Assembly: GCA_013812265.1 (NCBI GenBank)
Contig: JACCTQ010000126.1
Location: forward strand, 1 to 11,563
Origin: Actinomycetota bacterium
GTDB taxonomy: Bacteria; Actinomycetota; Thermoleophilia; Gaiellales; Gaiellaceae
Length of the DNA: 11,563 nucleotides
Direction of reading: 5' to 3'
Position 1 is the stretch's first letter; each line of letters opens with the position of its first letter. Under the pieces are notes generated by a model. The model did not search any database and was not told where the DNA came from. It was given only the letters and a program-made list of their open reading frames with translations. Positions 11,404-11,563 of this stretch are shown here, piece by piece. The position numbers were made by a program, and so were the translations under genes.

Positions 11404-11563
11404 GTGAAGCTGAGCTACCTGGTGAAAGGCTTTCCCGGTCATCCCCTGCACCCACCGTTGACGGACGCCACCATCGGCGCCTACACGGTCGCGGCTGCGC
11501 TCGGCGTGCTGAGCGCGCTGGGGGTCGCTGAGGAGAACACAGCCGCAGGCTGGTGGCTTGCCC
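11404..11563 (+). CDS. DUF2231 membrane protein (partial, C-terminus outside window)
   Basis: The first 53 codons begin MKLSYLVKGFPGHPLHPPLTDATIGAYTVAAALGVLSAL. GHPLHP followed by an IGA motif and a hydrophobic helix marks DUF2231, a family of small predicted membrane proteins with no settled function; some sit next to heme, cytochrome or Rieske-type redox genes. The start is GTG 11404 with AAGGAG 6 nt upstream, the strongest RBS in the window. It diverges from the glycosyltransferase. Confidence 0.82.
   Translation, partial: MKLSYLVKGFPGHPLHPPLTDATIGAYTVAAALGVLSALGVAEENTAAGWWLA

Overview
The window is GC-rich chromosomal DNA, most likely from an uncultured or little-studied actinobacterium. 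The class Thermoleophilia (Gaiellales/Solirubrobacterales) is my best guess. This rests on codon use, GTG starts, promoters placed directly against start codons, and a gene set typical of such genomes: a K+-independent proton-pumping pyrophosphatase, DUF4446, DUF1844, a stand-alone HNH protein and a GCS2-type carboxylate-amine ligase. The assignment is inference. I see no rRNA, tRNA, CRISPR array, transposase or phage gene.

Layout, left to right. (1) A partial ABC-2-type ATPase (minus strand, runs off the left edge). (2) A secreted SIMPL/DUF541 protein and an HNH endonuclease (both minus), separated by a short palindromic repeat. (3) Two tandem plus-strand genes for small charged paralogous proteins (55 and 57 aa), probably leaderless. 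(4) A DUF4446 membrane protein (minus), a frameshifted and truncated DUF4260 remnant (plus), and a 375-aa single-span membrane protein of unknown function (minus). (5) About 415 bp without genes, made of a 168-bp MITE-like palindrome and hairpin repeats. (6) hppA (minus). (7) An overlapping cluster, all minus and read right to left: glycosyltransferase, GCS2 carboxylate-amine ligase, DUF1844 protein, MTA phosphorylase. (8) The start of a divergent DUF2231 membrane protein (plus), cut by the right edge.

The metabolic genes are ordinary. HppA couples PPi hydrolysis to proton export. MtnP salvages methylthioadenosine. The GCS2 enzyme makes a gamma-glutamyl-type amide. The ligase, DUF1844 and mtnP genes overlap and should be translationally coupled.

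The unusual material lies between genes at 1.7-5.4 kb. Two repeat families occur there. The first is a long palindromic MITE-like element, present as a 168-bp copy (4974-5141) and a ~76-bp internally deleted copy (1694-1769). Its outer arms differ between copies, yet remain complementary within each copy. The second is a bipartite module: a stem with a 3-nt loop, a 44-48 nt gap, then a second stem with an AA-type loop followed by a YCSGCSGGC-like string. It occurs four times. In three of the four, the first hairpin lies just after the stop codon of a gene, which suggests a mobile or amplified 3'-end (terminator-like) element. A third theme is TTGTCT-17-TAnnnT promoters ending 6-7 nt before the start codon, that is, leaderless transcription.
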